Assembly (NCBI GenBank): GCA_014905825.1
Contig: JACGCN010000003.1
Coordinates: 2,294,001-2,358,000 of the forward strand
Direction of reading: 5' to 3'
Length of the DNA stretch: 64,000 nt
Source: Lyophyllum atratum
Lineage: Eukaryota; Basidiomycota; Agaricomycetes; Agaricales; Lyophyllaceae
How positions within the stretch are numbered: position 1 is the stretch's first letter; each line of letters starts with the position of its first letter. The notes under the pieces are model-generated. The model had not been told where the DNA came from, ran no database searches, and saw nothing but the letters and a program-made list of their open reading frames with translations. Both the position numbers and the translations under genes were made by a program. Below, in pieces: positions 22,601-34,369 of this stretch.

Positions 22601-24777
22601 ACGAGGGTGTACCCGAGTCGGCGACATCGAGCTCTGCGATGACGGGCCCTACCCTATCAAGACGCGGTGGTCGGCGGGGGGCACGTCAGTCGAGTGCTGG
22701 TCGCAGCGATATCCTGAATTTGGTCGAGAATGTGGATAGCCAGGAGTCATTCAAGCGGTTCGATATAGGGTGGATTCTTCCCGCGGAGCAGCGAAGGGGC
22801 GGGAGGGCCCCAGTCGACAGACGAGAGAGTATCAGTGTTGCGCCGAGGCCCAAGAAACGGATGCGGATGGGTATGTCGTTTTTGTCTCGTCTTTCATGTC
22901 ATTGGAAGAGGTGTTGATGAGGGTTGATAGATACAGATTCCGGACCTTCGGAGGCTGGACCATCTGGACTGTCCCGCCTGTCGGTGGTTAGTACAGCTGT
23001 GTCCGATAACCAGACCTTGGATGAGTCCACGCCGATCAAGCCCGATACACCATTGCCTGACGAGCCCATGGAGGTCGATGAGCCGCCGCCTGAAGAAGAC
23101 GAAATCATCTCGTATGCGCCTCTGTCTGTGACACGATCACGCCGCGCAGGCCCCTCTCAGGGTCCCTCAATGCGTGAGATGCCTCTGCCCCCGCCGCCCA
23201 GGCAGGTGGTGCACTTGCCGAATGGGAAGGTCGTTATTGAAGAATTAGACACGCCTGCTATACGCCGGGCGAAGGCGAAGAAGGCAAAAGAGCAGAGGAT
23301 GTTAGCTCAGCTGCAATCGGCGGAGGGTGGTCCGGAGGAGCCTGGTACGTCGATGTCGGTGGAGTCAATGATACCGACGATGTCGCCTGCATCAGCAGTG
23401 TCAGCAGCGCCGGCAGTGTTACCGGCTTTGGCAGTGTCGGAGGCCTCAACAGTACCCGCGGTGCCCGAAGCGTCAGAGGTATCACCTGGACCAGCAATGT
23501 CGGCAGCGTCGGCATTGTCACCTGTACCATCAGGGCCAGCGGCGTCGGAGGCTTCACCTATACCACCCGCGTCAGCAGCGTTGGCGGCGTCATCCAAACC
23601 AGTGTCTTCGATGGCATCACCTGTGCCACCGGAATCAGCAGCGTCGATGCTGTCCACAGTACCAGCAGTGTCAGCAGTATCGGCAGTATCGGCGATGTCA
23701 GTCGCGTCGTCTGCGCCCGCGATGTCTGCGCCTGTCCCTGGTCCCTCGCGCCGCGGGCGAAAGAGGAAGATTGCAAATACCAGGGTTCTGAAGGACAAGG
23801 ATGCGAAGGGTAGGAACGCGAGGAGTAAGAATAAGGAGAAGGAGGAGGATAAGAATGAGGATAAGGAGCAGCATGAGGGAGAGTCAGAGTTGAGTTCTCT
23901 GAGCGAGTCTGAGAGTGAGGGAGCGGCAAGCGGCTCTGCTGTACCGCGATCAACCTCTGTGACGCCAGGCAATGACGGAGCAAAAGAAGCAGGGCGCGTC
24001 GTCCTCGAAGAGGGCCGAACGCTCGAGGGTGGGACTCTTGGTGCGTATCTTGAAGCTTTTATGTGTTCGCATTCTCAAGATACTATCTCCTGCTCTGTAG
24101 TATGGGCAAAACTCAGTGAGCGCCGGTCATGGAGCATTATGTGACGAAAACTGACCGCTTTTTTCAGATAGATGGCCATGGTGGCCTGCGGTCGTATACG
24201 AGGATAACGACATAAATCTACCGGGCAATATCAAGGCGACGTACAAGCAGAGAATTGCCAAGGGGAAAGAGGCGCTTTATATAGTGCAGTTCTTCGACCA
24301 GAATAAATCATGGTGAGTCCGTTGAGGAAATATGTTCTTTATCTGGACTCAGAATCCCTTGGAATAGGCAATACCTAGGTCTGAACAGGCTACTGATGCT
24401 GGGTGAGGACGACGGTAAGTTCATGAATTTGAAAGCTTTCGAAGTGATGTAATGAACAAAATTTGTAGAATTGGACAAGGATATGCTTGCCGTCAACTCG
24501 ACGCGGCAGAAATGGAGGACTGCCAAGATGAGAGAGTCATGCAGTAGCTTTTATCAGTATGCGCACCCGCTTCATCGTCGTTGTGATTCCGCTGACACTT
24601 CTCATTCTATCCAGTCAGGCAATGGATGAGATGGAGACAGGGAGTGATATTGCCCGGAATGAAGCTGCTATAGCTGAATATCAGCAAATTCTGGAAGCCC
24701 AGGCAGCGACAGCCCAAGCAGCGGAGGCCCAGGCGACGGAGGCCCAGGCAGTGGAGGATCAGGCAGCGGGGAAATGA
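19660..24777 (+). CDS. NTO1: NTO1/BRPF-type PHD-bromodomain-PWWP chromatin reader
   Basis: A scaffold and histone reader for a NuA3-type (MYST) acetyltransferase complex in the nucleus. Order of parts: N-terminal EPL1-like region ([27 protein letters not shown]); PHD finger from [20 protein letters not shown] to QWLCRKC; zinc knuckle [14 protein letters not shown]; second extended PHD ([30 protein letters not shown]); a helical linker; bromodomain around 21628-21960 ([27 protein letters not shown]); a long low-complexity Ala/Glu and Ala/Ser/Pro region; PWWP domain near 24165-24420 ([39 protein letters not shown]). It ends with an Ala/Gln-rich tail. This PZP-bromo-PWWP order is diagnostic of BRPF proteins; budding-yeast Nto1 lacks some of these parts, so the symbol is by homology. 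At least twelve introns. Confidence 0.9.
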
Positions 24778-25038
24778 GTTTCTGTAGGTGTTCCGGCGTT
24801 TCGTTAAGTTATGCTTCATGTATCAACTCTCTGTGTCACAAAACGATTTTTTCCCTGTTCAACGGCCAGTAGCCTGTTATTAAATATCCTTTGCTCAGCG
24901 TTGACGGAGGGACTGCTTTGACGATGATAAGGTCCTGTATCTCCTCAAGCACCCCAACTTTCGTTGGATCTGTGCTTTCCTGCCATTTTTTCGGTTCATT
25001 CTGTATATCTTATGGCAACCACAAGTTCAAGATTCGTC

Positions 25039-25112
25039 GGCCGACTAGCTCAGCTGGTTAGAGCGTCGTGCTAATAACGCGAAGGTCTTGGGTTCGATCC
25101 CCACGTTGGCCA
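25039..25112 (+). tRNA. tRNA-Ile (anticodon AAT), copy 1
   Basis: The acceptor stem GGCCGAC pairs with GTTGGCC, the anticodon loop CTAATAA gives AAT, the A box is TAGCTCAGCTGG and the B box GGTTCGATCCC; there is no intron. A run of eight T (25129-25136) is the likely Pol III terminator. Identical to three other copies in the window. Confidence 0.95.
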
Positions 25113-25438
25113 TCATCCACTCCACAACACTTTTTTTTGTTATGCCAACCTTGTGCCAACCAGCGGTCTGAGTGACCACTGACCACGTAAGTCCGACGTT
25201 CGTGATCCAAGCGAGTCGCAAGCTGTCGCAAGACGCCTGAGGCTCGACAAAAATAAATTTTAACCTGTTGGCAACAGTTCACCCACGGATCTTGATTGCA
25301 GGTCAGCACGATATTCACACTGGATGACAGGCAAGGCGCCAATCGCGAGGTGGTGCGGAGTGGAAAATCGTATTAATGAACTGGGATGATCTTGTTCTCG
25401 ACTCAACCAGCACCACCCCAACTTAACAACAGGGCCCC

Positions 25439-27983
25439 ATGCACGTCGAAAGATTTCTCGTGTACGCGCTCGTAGGACTCGTAAGCTAAGAACCATCTCC
25501 CTCGGGCCAACTGACGACAACGAACTATCCCAATCTAGTGCTTGCACCCTATCTTCAAGCGCCGCGAGCCAAACGTCATCCTATTCTTAGTCCTCGTGTT
25601 CTCCTCCGCCATAGCCACATACTCCCACCTGGTGTACAGCGGAAAACACAGGTGGTTGACTGCTCTAGGACTCACTCTGTGCGCAATCGGGTCCTCCCTC
25701 GGTGCACTCTCCTGCTCCGTCGTGGTGTATCGCTTGTCGCCTTGGCATCCCCTGGCGCACTATCCAGGCCCGGCTTTGGCTAAGATCAGCAAATGGTGGG
25801 TCGCGTACTGGGTTGCGAAAGGCGAGAGGCACCTCGTACTGCAACGGTGAGGACATGGCCGGCTCTCGACTGGGTATACTGGGATATGATGTGCTTATTG
25901 GAGATGGCGGGATGATAGGTTGCATGCGCGGTATGGACCTTGGCTTCGTATAGGTTGTGTTGTGTTTCTGTCCGAGTCCGAGTCGGCGCTACGTTTTGAC
26001 TGAGAACCAATCTATCACAGGTCCGAATGAAATATCCGTCAACATCCCAGGCGCCCTGCGGCCGGTGTATGGGACTATGTTTAGAGCACCGTTCTATCAG
26101 AGTATGTTATTAACGTTACTTGGAGTCGCATTTGGTCATTTTCGGCTTTGTGTTAGCTGCAAGGCAAGACGCCGACGGCCTTGTCACGACTATTGAACGT
26201 GCTGAACATGCCAGTTCCGTAGTCGTAAGTGCCACGTCGTCCTATATATGTCTCCAGGCTCCGTATCTCATCGATTTTTTTTACGTGGTTCCGCTAGGCT
26301 TGGAACAAAGCCTTTTCAGGGGACTCGTTGCATAATTTCCGAGGCATGGCAGAGGTATGGTCTTGTACATATGTGTCGTGGAATATCGCCAGACGACTCA
26401 CTGATTACCCTCAGATCCGCACGAACCAGCTTCTAGATATTCTGCATGCACAGTCGACGGACGGACAAATCATCGATCTCTCCCACTGGATTTCGCTCTG
26501 GGCCATGTATGCATTACTTACGCTCAGATCACTACCACGGGACTAGTCAAGTTGATCCATCTTGCACAGGGACAATATGGGCGATATGTCGTTCTCGGGT
26601 GGGTTTGAGACGATGGCTGCGGGTAAGGATGTAGAAGGGTGGATGAAAATGGTTAGACCGCTAAATTAATCCACGACTCCATCTGATCTTTCTTTTTCTT
26701 GTTTCAGTTTAACGTTGGATCTATTTTCGTTGGAAGTAAGTCCGAGCCTCCCGATGTTGTTGCCATTCCCTAACTCGGGAGCCCGAACCCACAGTTGCTG
26801 GTCAAGCCCCTTGGATCGGAGGCCTCATCGCCTTCCTTCCACAGCTGGGTCCCGTTCTTACATTCCAAAAGGTAGGTGTGTCTCAACTTTCACTTCTCAT
26901 GCTCACCATCCTACACAGTTCGTCCGCGAGAAGGTCGCGTCGACCAGGGCGAAGAGCCTTGCACCCAAACAAGATATCCTCGGTATCATCGTACGTCCCC
27001 CTCCCCCTACATCTCCCAGACCGCCTCTCAAGCCGACACCGACTCTTCCCAGCAAGACGAATCCTCGGGCGGGCCTGCCCTATCCCCAGAGGAAGCCGCC
27101 GCCGACGCAGGCCTGATGCTCGTGGCAGGCTCCGAGACCATCTCCCAAGGCCTCACCGCCCTCTTCCGGCACATCATCGGGGACCCGACGGTGCAGACCC
27201 GGCTGCGCGCTGAGATAGGGGCGGCGTTCGATGAGGGGGAGTACGTTGATCCTGTGCGGCTGACGACGCAGCTTCCGTTTTTGGATGCGTGTGTGCAGGA
27301 AACGCTGAGGATGGTCCCGCCTCTGGCTATTGGTATGTCCTCGTTGTTCGTTCATTCGACAGATTTGGATGAGTAGGGATTCTCATGGTATAATGTCTAG
27401 GCCCTCCGCGGTATAGTGATGGTGATGGCGGGCAGATTCTTGACAGATGGATCCCAGGCGGTACCACCATCGCCTGTCCCATGTATACACTCCACCACGA
27501 CCGTGAGGCCATTCCGCTCCATCCGTTCATGTATGGCTGATCAAGTTTAACATCAGCCCAAAATTTCGGACGACCCGAGGAATTCATCCCGGAGAGGTGG
27601 CTGGCTCCGTCGGAGGTGACACCCCATGTTCAGGAGGCGTTCCTTCCTTTCAGCTACGGGCCCGGCGCGTGTGTGGGGAAACCCGTGGCTTTGTATAACA
27701 TGAAGTATGCAGTAGCTTTAATGTTTACCGGGGCGCATGATGGATCTTTCTGCGGTGCTGATACTTTGTTAGGTTGTTCGCTGTTCGGGTGCTACAGCGT
27801 TTCCAGCTTTCCTTCCCGGAGGGATTCGATGTCGGGGGGTTCGACGCCTCGTACAAGGTGCGTCTTACATATTTCCATAGGGGAGGGAGTATGAGTGCGG
27901 TTGTGCTAATGACGTGTTATCTGTATTAGGAGCACAACCTGTGGATACATGACCCGCTTTTGGTCAAAGCGGCGGTGATCTAA
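25439..27983 (+). CDS. Cytochrome P450 with multiple N-terminal membrane segments
   Basis: A haem monooxygenase, probably in the ER membrane. Exon joins give MHVERFLVYALVGL, then CLHPIFKRREPN and two further hydrophobic stretches (VILFLVLVFSSAIATY, ALGLTLCAIGSSLGALSC) before HPLAHYPGPALAKISKWW. Core motifs are intact: helix C region RAEHASSVVAWNKAFS, DNMGDMSFSGGFETM, I helix LMLVAGSETIS, ExxR in QETLRMVPP, FIPERWL, and the haem loop FSYGPGACVGKPVAL with its Cys. The end is ...IHDPLLVKAAVI. The several N-terminal membrane segments are shared by some basidiomycete CYP families. Substrate unknown; no biosynthetic backbone gene is nearby. About a dozen short introns. Confidence 0.88.
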
Positions 27984-28278
27984 ATCTGAGGGGATGTAGT
28001 GTTTTCGGCACGCAGGGTCATTATGTGCAGTGTTCGCATGTATAGCGTATGTATAGGGCAGAGCTCAGTACACGATGGTATCGTCAAGGACTCTTATCGA
28101 AATAAGAGATCGCTCTGGGACATGGTTCGAGCTAATGTGGGTTCGAATCCGAGACATGGGCTAGGACGCATTTTCAGCAATGACTTCGATTTCACGATTT
28201 TGCGTTATAATCTGGAGCATTTAGCCGACAGACCAAGAGACCGTACTGCTATAATATTCAAAAAAAAAATTTACTCCC

Positions 28279-29737
28279 CTACTCCGCATCTACAAACGCG
28301 CGATACACTACAAGCACCTGACCCTCACCCGCCGTAAAACTCACTTCCGTCTCCGCCCCCACAAAAAACACATCCCCAACCCCCACCCCCAACTCCCCCT
28401 CCCCCTCCCCACCCCACCCAACAACCCCCGCCCCCCCGGTCACAATAGCGATACTCGGCCCCCCCACAGGCGCATGCACCTCCCTCCCCCTCCTCCCCTC
28501 CCTCTTCCCCGGCTCGAACCTAACCTGCACCACAGCGAACTCGGGGGCGGGCGGGTCGTACAGCGTGCTCAGGGGGCCGTAGACGGAGGGGTGGACGAAG
28601 TGCTTGAGGGGCGGGGAGGCGGTGTAGGTGAGGCCGGAGACGAGGTTGGGGATGTCGCGCAGTTTGGGGGTGAGCCCGGCGCGGATGACGTTGTCGGAGT
28701 TCGCCATGCATTCCATGCATTCTGGTTATTCAGTCTTTAGGTGATTTGGTACGGGATGATTGGGGAGGGGGGGACGTACCGCCTGAGACATATGCGTGTG
28801 GTTCGCCGGCGCCGAGGAAGATGGCTTCTCCTGGGCTCAAGACGACGTGGTTGAGCAGGAACGCGCAGAATATGCCGATGTCGCGCGGGAACTGGCTGTC
28901 CAGCCTCAAGACCAAGTCTACCACGTCCGCCTCTTCGCCGGGGTTGAGCTCGTGTGCATTGTATCGCCGGACGAGGGTATCGAGCTGTGGCACGAATGTG
29001 TCTTCTCCGGCGGTCATGACGGCGGAGAACACGTCCCGTAGGGCGGCTTTCTCCGCTGGGCCGGTGGGGTGCGGAGAGTTGGAGATGGCGATGAAGCGTG
29101 TGCGGATGGATTCAGGGATGAGGGCTGCGAACTCGGGGGTGTTATTCAAGAAGGTCGCGATGGAGAGTAACGGTTGGAAGCCGCACATGGCGCGGAAAGG
29201 CGTGATGGCCAGAGCCATCTCTGGTTTATGGTTCGGGTCTATAGATTATAGATGTGCGTTTAAGACTTGTACGAGAGGGAACGATATGGACGGGGACAAG
29301 GACCTTTGTAGATATCGGGGTGTTGGGCATGGAGCTTTTCAGCGGTTGCCTTGTCTGGGTGACTCTGGATACTGAGGGCTTTCTGGATGGAGAGGACTTT
29401 GAAGAGGAAAGGCAGGTTCCCGTTGGACGCATCGAATTTCTCGGCGACGCGCTTGCCGATAAGCTCGGGATGGCTTGCGAGGTGCTCGGAGAGTGCCTGC
29501 CCTGAGGAGGCGACACGCGAAGGCGCATTCGGATGGGTTCCCATCCATAACTGACAATAAATTCAATAATTGGAATATAAAGATGACGAGGCGCACCTCT
29601 GCGTAAGGAGCTGAACTGTCGATGGTGAAGCCGGATGCGGCAGCGAACTGCGCCACCTTTGCGCTGGTCCCGATCTTGCCCCAGTCATACTGTTGCGTCG
29701 TGGGGACGATCTTGAAGACGGGGGTGGTGGAAGCCAT
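28279..29737 (-). CDS. PMI40: Mannose-6-phosphate isomerase (type I)
   Basis: Interconverts fructose-6-phosphate and mannose-6-phosphate, the entry to GDP-mannose for glycosylation and wall mannan, in the cytosol. The start MASTTPVFKIVPTTQQYDWGK and AELWMGTHPNAPS match the family. PFLFKVLSIQKALSIQSHPDK holds the zinc-binding Gln and His; the next part is DPNHKPEMALAITPFRAMCGF; then the second signature LSPGEAIFLGAGEPHAYVSG and MANSDNVIRAGLTPKLRD. The C-terminal beta-sandwich has a Gly/Glu-rich insertion (GWGGEGEGELGVGVGD) and ends FVDAE. Three introns. It is divergent from an SDR gene with 406 bases between start codons. Length is normal for the family. Confidence 0.93.
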
Positions 29738-30143
29738 ACCGAGACTGGAATCTGGATGATGTCAGACTTTATCGATTCGCTCATCGGATCTATTTCGGAT
29801 GTTCGCCGAAACAGAATCATCTCCCTGTCACTACCCCGCGTTGACCCCGCGTGGGGGTTCAGGGACTTGCTTTCGGGGAAGTGCAGTTCGGGATGTGTGC
29901 TCTACTCTCGAGGGATGTGTACAGTATAGGCGACGGGTGTCTGGGGTCGTGCTGGCGGGAGGCATAGGAGACCGACCCGCTACTCAATTGCACTATTCTA
30001 GGCCTGTTGAGGGCGGGGTCACCATTTCAATTAACTAAAGAGTTGATATAATCTTCCTCGTCATCAAATCCAGCGGGCAAGAACCGATCAGGTTCGCCAT
30101 AAAGCACAGACCCAATGCGAAGAGGTAACACCCGTACAAGTGA
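29738..30143. promoter_or_regulatory. Shared promoter region of PMI and SDR genes
   Basis: The start codons of two divergently transcribed sugar-related genes are 406 bases apart. CCCCGCG occurs twice (29834-29840, 29845-29851), followed by GTGGGG, which fits the SYGGRG consensus of Cre1/CreA-type carbon repressors. No gene lies within. Regulation is inferred. Confidence 0.35.
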
Positions 30144-31397
30144 ATGCACCCGACCTCTCTAACCCGCCTCTCCAAAGCCTTCTCCCATCCACGCCGTCTC
30201 CGCGGTGCACGGACGGCCTCTCCCCGCATCCGCCCCTTCTCCAGCGGCACCCACTCGGACACCCAGGGCAAGCTCTCCCTCCCCACTCGAATATCCCCGC
30301 TCGCCCCCCTCGGCGTCACCGCCGCCCTCCAAGCCCAAACCGACCCCTCCATCATCCCCCGCTCCAAGATCTTCGACGAGTTCTCCCTGCACGACCGCGT
30401 CGCCCTCGTCTCCGGCGCCAACCAAGGCATCGGCCTCGAAATGGCTCTAGCCCTCTCCGAAGCCGGCGCCCGCGCCGTGTACTGCCTCGACCGCGAGGCC
30501 TTGCCTTCGGGGGAGTGGCACGCCACGAGGGAGTACGTGGACCGGATAGGGGAGGGCTCGAGACTTGAGTATGTGGCGTGTGACGTCACTGACCAGCCGA
30601 GGATGTGGGAGGTGGCGGGGGAGATTGGGGATAAGGAGGGGAGGCTGGATATTGGGATTGCGGCGGCGGGGATTCCGTCGTATCATGTGAATTGCTTGGA
30701 GTGTCCTGCGGAGCAGCTGCGCAAGGTATGTGTGTCACTTTGCGGTGGTGCATGTACGTACCAGGGTTGACTTTTGGGCGTGGTGTGGCACAGGTGCTGG
30801 ATGTCAACACATGCGGGGCGCTCTTCACCGCACAAGCGGCGGGACGACAGATGGAGCGGTTTAACATGCCGGGGAGTATCATCCTCATCGCCTCCATGTC
30901 CGGGTCCATAACCAACCGCGTACGCCCCAAACTACCCCCCATCTGCATCTCATCGGACCTGACATATTGAACAGGGCCACGCATGGGTATCCTACAACTC
31001 CAGCAAAGCCGGTGTCCTCCAAATGGCGCGTAGCATGGCATGCGAGCTCGGCGAAAAGGGCATCCGCGTCAACTCCCTCTCCCCGGGCCACGTCTTCACC
31101 AAGTAAGCACATATTCACCTTGTCCCTCTTTCTGTGTCCGCGGTTGACGACTTTTATTTATATAGCATGTCGGCGGCGGAGCTGGAGACGAAGCCGCAGC
31201 TCCTGGACGTGTGGTCCGATTTCAACCCGCTGAGGAGGATAGGGACGACGGATGAGTTTAGGGGGGTGGTCACTTGGCTTGCAAGTGATGCGTCGTCGTT
31301 TTGCACGGGGAGCGAGTACGTCGTTTTCTTGTCCTTGGTTGGAGAAGCTCATTGGTCTTTCAGCATCATCATCAGCGGGGGCCACCAGTCGTGGTAG
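30144..31397 (+). CDS. Short-chain dehydrogenase/reductase, sugar-alcohol type
   Basis: Classical SDR. The cofactor site is SGANQGIGLEMALAL, the NAG-like segment appears as IAAAGIPS, catalytic Ser is in ILIASMSGSI, and Tyr/Lys in SYNSSKAGV; the end TGSDIIISGGHQSW is typical of fungal mannitol/sorbose/D-arabinitol dehydrogenases. The first about 40 residues (MHPTSLTRLSKAFSHPRRLR, rich in Arg and Ser) look like a mitochondrial presequence, so it may act there. Four exons; the last intron uses donor GTACGTCG after CTGSD. Its divergent neighbour is phosphomannose isomerase, which suggests a place in mannose/mannitol-type sugar metabolism. The exact polyol is not readable. Confidence 0.85.
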
Positions 31398-31601
31398 CGC
31401 CAACGAGATGAGTGTGGTGAGATAGGGTCTGTGGGATAGAATAGAGGAGACAGAGAAACGGATACCTTCCATTACAAAACCTATCACACGAACGGCGGGG
31501 GGGAGATGACGATGACACGCAGGCCATCGATCCATTCGTCCCAAGGTATTACAACGACAAACAGGTGAGATACAGAGCAACTATAGCGCCCAGGCGAGGT
31601 G

Positions 31602-32535
31602 TTAATCTATGACGCCCAAGTGGTCTTCTTTTATCGTCCCTATCGCAAACTTGACGGGGCGTAAGCGGGCTGGAATAAGATAGGATAGAGGAAGGTACAC
31701 ACAATCTCTGTCGCGTCGACACGCGTTCCTACAATTTTTAGCCGTATTCGTGTGTTTTTCTCGATGATCTGCGTGGGTAGAGCGTGTTGAATGCAGAGGC
31801 ATACAAAGCGGGAGAACAAAGGGAAGGGAAGAGTAGGAAGGAGCAGGGATTGAGGAAGAGATAAAGCAGAAAGGGCCGTGCCGTACGTACCTGCTCGTCC
31901 GAAGCGAAAGACGGTGGATTCGAGTTCGAATCGAACTTCATGTCCGGGTGGATAAGCTAAAACAACGACGACGCGCCCAGCCCCGTCTCATGAGTAAGCG
32001 CGGTTGAAGGGATAGGCAGCGCGCACGCCCACTCACCTGATGGGACACGAACACGGACAGAGGCCCCACATCCGCGAAGAACCCCATCTGTCGCAGCGCA
32101 TGAGCATTCACATTCACATTCCAGCGTGCAAGCAAGGAGGTCGCAGCACGCCGTGCCCACGAACAAAGCACCAAGCGCACCTTATTCACATTATTCACCA
32201 CCCCATCCACCACCTCCCCCTTAAACGGCTTAAACACAATCGCCCTATACCTCGTAATAAACTCCGCCTGCCCGCTCCCACTCAGCACCATCCCCTTCCC
32301 TATATCCAGGATCGACACCACCGCGATGATGTACCCGAACTGGCCGGAGCATGTCCCCTCGACGTCGGCGTAGAGCTTGGATTCGAGGAAGCTGAGCATG
32401 CGCGGGCCGAAGTAGGAGGGGTGGAGGAGGATGGTGTGGGTGAGCTCTTTCTTGAGGGGGGCCGGGGGTGGGGAGGGGGGGGTGGTGTTAGGGTGGGAGG
32501 GGAAGGTGGGTGGGGGGACTTACGATGAAGAACAT
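31602..32535 (-). CDS. RPB7: RNA polymerase II stalk subunit RPB7
   Basis: Pairs with RPB4 to form the stalk of RNA polymerase II, which binds nascent RNA. Five exons give [59 protein letters not shown], then [46 protein letters not shown] and [15 protein letters not shown]. This covers the N-terminal RNP-like and C-terminal S1 (OB) domains in full, so the gene looks intact. The first coding exon is only 12 bases, followed by an intron that is almost pure C and T with long C runs (about 32456-32523). A paralogous stalk subunit, RPC25, lies 15 kb away on the same strand. Confidence 0.95.
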
Positions 32536-32653
32536 GGTGGTGGGGAGCTCGTGCGGCGAGGTGGACTTGGAAATGGGAAGGCTCGATTTGGTTCTACTTA
32601 CGAGTTTCATGACGTATTATAAATATAAATGTTGGCAAAGAGCAAGATTCATC

Positions 32654-32727
32654 GGCCGACTAGCTCAGCTGGTTAGAGCGTCGTGCTAATAACGCGAAGG
32701 TCTTGGGTTCGATCCCCACGTTGGCCA
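32654..32727 (+). tRNA. tRNA-Ile (anticodon AAT), copy 2
   Basis: Same 74 bases as copy 1, including the A and B boxes, anticodon AAT and discriminator A. The upstream CAAGATTCATC also resembles copy 1 (CAAGATTCGTC). Six T at about 32746-32751 likely end transcription. Confidence 0.95.
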
Positions 32728-33158
32728 TGTGCTACTGTAGTGCGCCTTTTTTGTGCCTGGGGAAACCATACACATCAACTCGTGGCTACCTCAGCAACCT
32801 ATGTATCCTCCAGGAACAAAATTGATTTTTACATAAACTGCGTGAACATTGAAATGAAAACTGATTAAACGACACCCAAACCTTCCTGGCTGATTGAAGG
32901 CTGATAACGAGATACGAGGACTTGCTGCCAATTCATATCAAATAATGGCCTTGAACCACAACAGCAAAGGAAATCAGTCTGGCCATGTAATAAGGACCAC
33001 TACAATCACAGAAAGCGAACGCGACCCGAAGTTTCTGAAACGACTATCAAAAGTAAGGGAAGCAGTAAGGGTATGGCCAGCGGAGGTCAAGAGAAGCTGA
33101 TGATAGTATGACCGTCACGACCGCAGCCTCTATAGCAGTCCATCCATGAGTAGTACAC
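32728..33158. other. Intergenic
   Basis: Nothing recognised beyond the tRNA terminator. The 3' end of the following minus-strand gene is at the right edge. Confidence 0.5.
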
Positions 33159-34369
33159 CTACACTACAACACTAGCGAACGCGGCTGTAGGCGCGCCCAG
33201 AATACCCGCAGACTGGGGAGAGTTGTCTGCGGGCACCGTTGTCACACCCCAAGGCTCAACCCCAGGCTTGCCCTTGACCTGCGCGTCAGGCCAAGCCGAA
33301 TCATCAAAGTCCGGGGCTACAAATCCCGTGGGTGTGCCGATGCTATACTTCCAGCTGGCGTCCGTGGCGAAGGCAGACCCGGCGGAGCAGCCCCATGTCA
33401 CCAGCTGGGCCGATGCGAGGAGCCCGGCTGGACCACCGCTGTTGACGGCGTACACTGCGATGACGATTTTGGACGTGGGCGGGAAGTTGACTACGTAACG
33501 CTGGGCGGCATTCCACGACGATGTGCGGGACCCGACTAGCAAACCGTTGAGGTAGAGGGTGTACCCATCGTCTACGACGATGAGAATCTTCGCTTGCGAA
33601 GCGCGCTGACCGTGAGGCAGCAGGACGGTCTTGCGAAAGGCACGTGCGCCAACGGGTGCGAAGGCAGTGGAGTTGCTGGTTTCGTTTGTCCAAATCCAGC
33701 TACCGGGCTGCAGAGAGAGCTCGGGGCTCTCGCCCTCAGGCGGGATCTGCAGAGTGCCCATAGGGGTCTGCGGGTATGTCTCTGCAGTGCCCGGATAGCC
33801 ACCCTCGACAAAGGCAGCGGGCCATTTACTGTCATCAAAGACAATCTGTTCGAAGCCGGCTGGAGTGCCAGGTACGGCGCGCCATTGATCGTCACTGATG
33901 AACGTCTCAGTCACGCCATTGGGGTACTTGATTTGGAGGGCTACGAGAAGGCCGGCAGCTCGTGGTAAGGTGTTCTCGGCTGATACCGCGAAGACGTTGC
34001 ATCCCTTCAACAGGGGTATGCAGTATCGTTGTGCAGTACCAGCAGCGCCTGACGTCCCGACCTTTACGCCATTCGCATAGAGAGTATAGGTATTGTCGGC
34101 AGCGATGAGCGTGTTCGCGATGACAGGAAGGCCAAGGCCGTGATGGGTAGGGGTGAACTCTCTGCGGAACGTGACATTTCCTAGGGGGACGGACCCATTC
34201 GCGTCCCGTTTTTGAGTCCAAATCCATTTCGACGCATTGAAGTCGAGGGCCCCAACAAAAGTCGTATAGCTTGCGACAAACAGCCAGAAAAGTACTAAAA
34301 GACATCAATTAGCAGGTGGGACCACCTTTGCTCGACGAGTGCATTCTTACCATTGGAGAACCTTAGCAT
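33159..34369 (-). CDS. Secreted protein of two tandem beta-sandwich modules
   Basis: Two exons: MLRFSN, an intron, then VLFWLFVASYTTFVGALDF, together a signal peptide. Two similar halves follow. The first has NASKWIWTQKRDANGSVPLG, VTFRREFTP, NTYTLYANGVKVG, CNVFAVSAEN, SDDQWRAVPGTPAGFEQIVF and FDDSKWPAAFVEGGY. The second has PGSWIWTNETSNSTAFAPVG, RAFRKTVLLP, DGYTLYLNGLLVG, IVIAVYAVNSG, ATDASWKYSIGTPTGFVAPD and FDDSAWPDAQVKG. The pattern of a Trp-rich strand, FRK/FRR, Y-T-L-Y-NG and a D-W end resembles the galactose-binding-like N-terminal modules of alpha-L-rhamnosidases. No catalytic domain is attached. Role probably sugar or wall binding outside the cell; this is inference. The 3' end is ...AFASVVV. 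Confidence 0.75.

Noticed and set aside
23307..23972. 221-codon minus-strand Asp/Ala-rich open frame
   Set aside because: Antisense of the repetitive linker of the NTO1-like gene; repeats keep both strands open.
32683..32868. Open frame starting MLITRRSWVRSPRWP, also at 63307
   Set aside because: It begins inside identical tRNA-Ile genes, which explains the shared start. The remainder has no resemblance between copies.
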